A stretch of 64,000 nt of DNA, from the NCBI RefSeq assembly GCF_008033385.1, contig NZ_VOGY01000006.1, positions 186,001 through 250,000 of the forward strand, read 5' to 3'. The notes under the pieces are model-generated. The model had not been told where the DNA came from. It searched no databases and saw only the letters and a list, made by a program, of their open reading frames with translations. Numbering within the stretch: the stretch's first letter is position 1; the number at the start of each line of letters is the position of its first letter. This document shows positions 60,423-64,000 of this stretch, piece after piece. Source of the stretch: Algibacter pacificus. GTDB taxonomy: Bacteria; Bacteroidota; Bacteroidia; Flavobacteriales; Flavobacteriaceae. The position numbers and the translations under genes are program-made.

Positions 60423-62270
60423 ATGAAAATGTTTAAGAATATAAAAAAGGTAGCGCTAGTACTTCCCTTGATACTAGTATTGTTTACTGTATCCTGTGAT
60501 AACGACGATGACGCCACAGGGCAGAATTTTGATATAGCACAATTGGAAGCAAAGATTTCTGAAGCTGAAAATTTAATAGCGGTATCAGTTGAAGGTACTA
60601 GTGCTGGAGATTTTCAGCCAGGATCTAAACAAAGTTTACAAGATGTTGTAAACTGGATTTATAAACGTATTGAAAGCTCTAAATCTCAAGCAGATATTGA
60701 TGATGCAGTAGCTAAAATTAATGCAGCCATAGATAAATTTACCATGAGTACCGTTTCGGTTGCTTTTCCTTGGGTAAAACAATCACCAGGAGCAGGAATA
60801 CAAATATCAGATAATATTAAACCAGTATTATTGGGAGCTTCAACAATAGAATTGCAAGTATATGTAGTAGATTTAAATCAAGCTGGATATTCTAATAATC
60901 TTTTTTCAATAGAATCTAACCCAGCAAATGGAATTACTGTTCGTTATTTTGGAAATGGGGTTATTGAAATTGTAACTGGTACAGGTACAGGTTGGCCAGT
61001 AACATCAGCTCCAGAAGGAACACTAAAAGGAGGCGAATGGGTTAATGTTGCCTATACAAATTCTGGTACCACACAGTCACTTTATATTAATGGAAATTTA
61101 GTGGCTACTCATGATGCTGTAATCGGAGCACCAGAAGCTTCTTTTACATTGGGTAATGGGCCAACGTGGACAGATAGGGTTTGTAATGCCGTTTTTAAAG
61201 AGTTTAAAGTTTGGGATTCTGTTTTAGATGCAAGTACCATACAAGCAAATATGGATGCTACATTTGATGGTACTGAGTCTGGTTTAGTATCTTACTTCCC
61301 TTTTGGTTCTAATCTCGGGAATAGTTTTGAAGATATAACAGGTAATTTTAGTGCTACAATTAATGGCGATGTTGAGTGGGTGCCAGAACCACCAGTTATA
61401 ATTTTAGATTATACAGATATTGACGCCTCTATACAAGAAATGGCCAATTTTAAAGAAACCATAGTAGAAGGAGATCTGGATGGTGATTATCCAATAGGTA
61501 CTCTAAATTATATCGATACATTATTAGCCAATGCTAATGACGTTAGAGCAAATGAAGGAAGACAAACCGCTTTAGACGATACTGCTAGTGCATTAAAAGA
61601 ATCCATTAAGCTTATAAATGCAAATTTAGTAGGTCCTGCTCAAGGGATTTATGTTGATAGAGATAATCCTGATGCTGTTGGTTTTAGAATTACGCCAAAC
61701 TACACACCTCAAGGCGATTATACTGTTGAATTTGATTTAAAACTAAAAACCTTACAAATGGGAGGTTCAGGAGAGATTTTTGGTAATGGAAGTTTAGGCT
61801 TAAGAGTTTTTGGTTATACAGAGCCAACTGAAGAAGAGGTATTTGCTTCCGGAGGTTTATGGAATTTTACTCTTATTGGAGGTTATGTTGGTCCAGAAGC
61901 ACCAGCGTTATCTGTTAAATCACAAATCTGGCAGCATGTAGCCGTAGTTCATGACAATACAGCAATGACAACCACTATATATGTAGATGGTGAAATGGTT
62001 GGCCAATCAACAGAAATTGGTGTGCCAGATGTTTCTGGATGGGGAGAAATTTGGTTAGGAAATTCTTGGGGCGCTAAAATGAATGGTTCTATTAAAGACT
62101 TTAGAATTTGGGACGAAGCGCGTTCTGTAGGGCAATTGGATGCCGATATAGATGGTACCGAAGGTAATCTTCAAATTTATTTTCCTCTAAACATAGTAAA
62201 AGGTGTTGAGTTTAGTGATGAAACTGGTAACTATAAAGGAGAAATGCAAGGTATTGTTTGGAATAATTAG
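60423..62270 (+). CDS. Surface lipoprotein with two LamG-like lectin domains
   Basis: The 615-residue lipoprotein (TVSC, Cys25) has acidic residues right after the Cys (DNDDD), the pattern linked to surface export in Bacteroidota. It is built from a duplicated unit: a helical FIVAR/DUF4972-like segment (about residues 35-105 and 330-400) followed by a LamG/concanavalin-like domain (about 110-320 and 410-615). Matching lectin pieces are VWDSVLDASTIQANMDATFD with GLVSYFPF and IWDEARSVGQLDADIDGT with NLQIYFPL. It follows the SusD-like gene by 10 bp, in the usual place of a surface glycan-binding protein. No hydrolase motif was seen. A terminator follows the gene. Confidence 0.85.
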   Translation: MKMFKNIKKVALVLPLILVLFTVSCDNDDDATGQNFDIAQLEAKISEAENLIAVSVEGTSAGDFQPGSKQSLQDVVNWIYKRIESSKSQADIDDAVAKINAAIDKFTMSTVSVAFPWVKQSPGAGIQISDNIKPVLLGASTIELQVYVVDLNQAGYSNNLFSIESNPANGITVRYFGNGVIEIVTGTGTGWPVTSAPEGTLKGGEWVNVAYTNSGTTQSLYINGNLVATHDAVIGAPEASFTLGNGPTWTDRVCNAVFKEFKVWDSVLDASTIQANMDATFDGTESGLVSYFPFGSNLGNSFEDITGNFSATINGDVEWVPEPPVIILDYTDIDASIQEMANFKETIVEGDLDGDYPIGTLNYIDTLLANANDVRANEGRQTALDDTASALKESIKLINANLVGPAQGIYVDRDNPDAVGFRITPNYTPQGDYTVEFDLKLKTLQMGGSGEIFGNGSLGLRVFGYTEPTEEEVFASGGLWNFTLIGGYVGPEAPALSVKSQIWQHVAVVHDNTAMTTTIYVDGEMVGQSTEIGVPDVSGWGEIWLGNSWGAKMNGSIKDFRIWDEARSVGQLDADIDGTEGNLQIYFPLNIVKGVEFSDETGNYKGEMQGIVWNN

Positions 62271-62303
62271 TATATTTTTAAGAAATATCTTAGATTGATT
62301 TTA

Positions 62304-62339
62304 AGTGGTAGGTATATTAATTATATCTACCACTTTTTT
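62304..62339 (+). terminator. Rho-independent terminator after second susCD operon
   Basis: AGTGGTAGGTATA and TATATCTACCACT pair at 12 of 13 positions around a TTAAT-type loop and are followed by a run of T. It lies 33 bp after the LamG gene stop codon. Confidence 0.85.
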
Positions 62340-62554
62340 ATGTGAAAAAACTAATAAACAACACGTTTATTCAAACTATTTATAAGGTAAAATAAAGGAA
62401 CTATATTTATGTTTTACAGGAGTAAAAATGCTATTAATAGTGCATAGGAAGAAGAAAATCGGGCTTTAATATAGCTCAATATATTGAACCTTTAGTTTTA
62501 GGTTTTTATATAATTAAAATTCGATTTTTTACGTATTGATTGAAGGATTGGTGT

Positions 62555-62683
62555 TTAAGAATGATAACGATCGAAAACTGAAACTCTATCTTCTTGGTCT
62601 TTTATGGTTTTCTCTGAAGAACCATTTAGTTGATTCTTATTAATTACAAAAACTCCTTTTAGCTCTCTAAATAAGCGGACATT
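62555..62683 (-). other. Short open fragment, possible coding relic
   Basis: On the minus strand 43 codons lie open between two stops and read NVRLFRELKGVFVINKNQLN and further hydrophilic sequence ending FDRYHS. No start codon or family could be recognised. The stretch 62340-62786 otherwise shows nothing. Chance is a real alternative to a gene remnant. Confidence 0.2.
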
Positions 62684-62786
62684 TTAGCCTTTAAAAACGA
62701 TTCTATGACTCGTTTGAACATCATTTTTATTTACTTTCTAAGTATTCTTTGTTCTTAATTTTGCCTACTAAGATTTTCAATAGTTT

Positions 62787-62828
62787 AATAATAGGCAAAA
62801 AAGTAAAAATATTTTTTTGCCTATTATT
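62787..62828. terminator. Long A/T-flanked hairpin, probable bidirectional terminator
   Basis: AATAATAGGCAAAAAA (62787-62802) and TTTTTTGCCTATTATT (62813-62828) form a perfect 16-bp stem with a 10-nt loop. A-rich and T-rich tracts inside the stem let it work on both strands. It stands between the rightward susCD operon and the leftward glycosidase gene, about 160 bp from the stop of the latter. Confidence 0.75.
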
Positions 62829-62984
62829 TTTAAAATCATTGATTTAAGTTTGAGTGAAGCCACAAAATATTATGCAGTCTATTAAAGGGAAATATATAAA
62901 TTATACCGTCCAACCAGCGTTGTTTCTTTTTTATAGGTATTAAGTACTAAATTAATTTTAACATAACAATTATTAGTATAGTTC

Positions 62985-64000
62985 TTAATTATTAGCATAG
63001 TTTTCAAACATCTCTATGGCTTTGTATAGCACACCAGCCGAACCGCGAAAGGTTCCAGATCCTTCTGGCTCGTTATTAACCGTGTACCATTCGTAAAAGC
63101 CATTATTGTCTTTTACTCTTTTTACCATAGGTTGTATGTGTTGGTATGCTTCTTTAATAAAACCGTTCTTTATTAATTGTTGAATCATACGACCACCAAA
63201 CCAAGTCCAGTCGCCGCCATTTTGATAACCATAAGGGTACATGCCTTTATTTTCAAAAGAACCTTCAGGGTAGGGTGGGTACAATGTTAAACCAATAGAG
63301 CCTGCTCCCGATGCTTTTACGTTAGCAATCATTTTTTCTAAAGATACTTTTATTTGCTCTTTAGAAAGTAAACCTGCTTCAATAGCAATTGCGGTGCCTC
63401 CGTGGTAATAAATTTCATTTTCATTGAAATCACTTGGGTATGGCGAACCATCAAGATACACGTGAGGAATAAATTTTTGATTTTTTTCATCCCATAAATG
63501 TTTCATAACATTTTTTGCCATGTCATCTCTAATAGGTTGCCATTTTGCTTTTAATGATGGCACCATTTCCATTAAATTTTCTAGCGCAATTAACATCATG
63601 CCGTTATCATAAATATCTAAAGTATATTTGGTGTCTTCTGTTATATACACTCCCCAAGGATGCGTGTGTTGTACATCGCCCCAATCGGCAGTAGTTGCAC
63701 CCCAAATAAGATTGTATTTGTCACTCCATCTTTTATTTATTAAAAATTTCATGGACCATTCTAAACGTTCTGCAACCGTTTTATCTCCTATCTTTTCATT
63801 AAGAAAAGCAGTATCATTTGTTTTTTTTACATATTTATAAACAGCTTGCACTAATGATGATTCATGGTCTGTTTCAACATCGTTTTTTTGTCCAGCGTAG
63901 TTTGGTTCTAATTCACTAAAAATATACGTGTAACCGTCTGCTGTTTGTACGGCTTTTTCTTTAGGGATAAAACCATCTACTATATTACCATCATTTCTTT
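62985..64000 (-). CDS. Six-hairpin glycosidase-like protein, C-terminal part (5' end outside window)
   Basis: The frame is open from 62985 to the end of the window, so the GTG at 63851 is internal and the gene continues beyond it. The visible 338 residues look like an (alpha/alpha)6-barrel glycosidase: DHESSLVQAVYKYVKKTNDT, LIWGATTADWGDVQ, TLDIYDNGMMLIALENLMEM, YYHGGTAIAIEAGLLSKEQI, NGGDWTWFGGRMIQQLIKNG and GSGTFRGSAGVLYKAIEMFE. Acidic residues in TADWGD and NGFYEWY are candidates for catalysis. I cannot place it in a CAZy family by eye; it recalls GH63- or amylo-glucosidase-like enzymes. It is transcribed towards the susCD operon, and its own operon lies outside the window. Confidence 0.75.
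   Translation of the reverse strand, partial: RNDGNIVDGFIPKEKAVQTADGYTYIFSELEPNYAGQKNDVETDHESSLVQAVYKYVKKTNDTAFLNEKIGDKTVAERLEWSMKFLINKRWSDKYNLIWGATTADWGDVQHTHPWGVYITEDTKYTLDIYDNGMMLIALENLMEMVPSLKAKWQPIRDDMAKNVMKHLWDEKNQKFIPHVYLDGSPYPSDFNENEIYYHGGTAIAIEAGLLSKEQIKVSLEKMIANVKASGAGSIGLTLYPPYPEGSFENKGMYPYGYQNGGDWTWFGGRMIQQLIKNGFIKEAYQHIQPMVKRVKDNNGFYEWYTVNNEPEGSGTFRGSAGVLYKAIEMFENYANN

Noticed and set aside
62985-63851. Treating the right-end glycosidase as complete with a GTG start at 63851
   Set aside because: The frame stays open and protein-like to base 64000, so the GTG is an internal Val codon and the gene is only partial in the window.
1-64000. tRNA, rRNA, CRISPR arrays, insertion sequences or phage genes
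   Set aside because: I looked for clover-leaf-like GC-richer stretches, regular spacer repeats, transposase motifs and flanking inverted repeats and found none; a covariance-model scan would be needed to exclude small RNAs.

Overview
The window reads as a chromosome segment of a marine-type Bacteroidota bacterium, most likely Flavobacteriaceae. The grounds are AT-rich DNA, A-rich leaders instead of Shine-Dalgarno sites, many short-lipobox lipoproteins, two SusC/SusD pairs, and a nearly one-directional layout. Most of it is a large polysaccharide utilisation locus for alpha-mannose glycans, probably N-glycans or mannoproteins. It encodes four GH92-type and two GH38-type alpha-mannosidases, a GH130 enzyme, a glycosylasparaginase, mannose-6-phosphate isomerase and a ROK kinase. 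No RNA genes, CRISPR arrays or intact mobile elements were seen.

Layout. (1) 1-3.1 kb: end of a DUF1501 / Tat-exported beta-propeller / c-type cytochrome cluster, then a decayed sugar-porter pseudogene (3179-3570). (2) 3.6-11.1 kb: an AraC regulator divergent from an apparent operon of zinc alcohol dehydrogenase, esterase, Fe(II)/2-oxoglutarate (PhyH) dioxygenase and a long GH38 mannosidase, closed by a strong terminator. (3) 11.4-30.9 kb: ROK kinase, MFS sugar porter, SusC/SusD and two accessory lipoproteins, manA, GH92, a GxGYxYP protein, a LacI regulator between two copies of its probable operator, and a second GH38. (4) 30.9-39.7 kb: a metabolic run of RraA-like protein, MFS porter, cupin, SDR dehydrogenase, lactonase, leaderless solute-binding protein, crotonase, CaiB/BaiF CoA-transferase and mannonate-dehydratase-like protein. 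(5) 39.9-40.5 kb: relic of a NagB/PIG-L-type gene. (6) 40.5-55.4 kb: a LytS/LytTR two-component system divergent from a second mannosidase operon (GH92, SSS symporter, GH130, CBM9-like, GHL10, GH92, glycosylasparaginase), followed by a fourth GH92. (7) 55.8-62.3 kb: second SusC/SusD pair and a duplicated LamG surface lipoprotein. (8) The window ends inside a convergent six-hairpin glycosidase gene.

Inferred working model. Glycans are bound and imported by the SusCD systems, trimmed in the periplasm by GH92/GH38 enzymes and released from asparagine by the glycosylasparaginase. Sugars then cross the inner membrane through MFS and SSS carriers. Mannose could enter glycolysis through ROK kinase plus ManA, or an oxidative branch (dehydrogenase, lactonase, mannonate dehydratase, RraA-like aldolase). 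The parts of most interest are the PhyH/ADH/esterase operon, which could remove O-methyl groups from mannose; the CoA-linked module at 31-40 kb; and three sets of cis elements (LacI operator pair, a shared 20-bp operator, 21-bp tandem repeats at the LytTR promoter).
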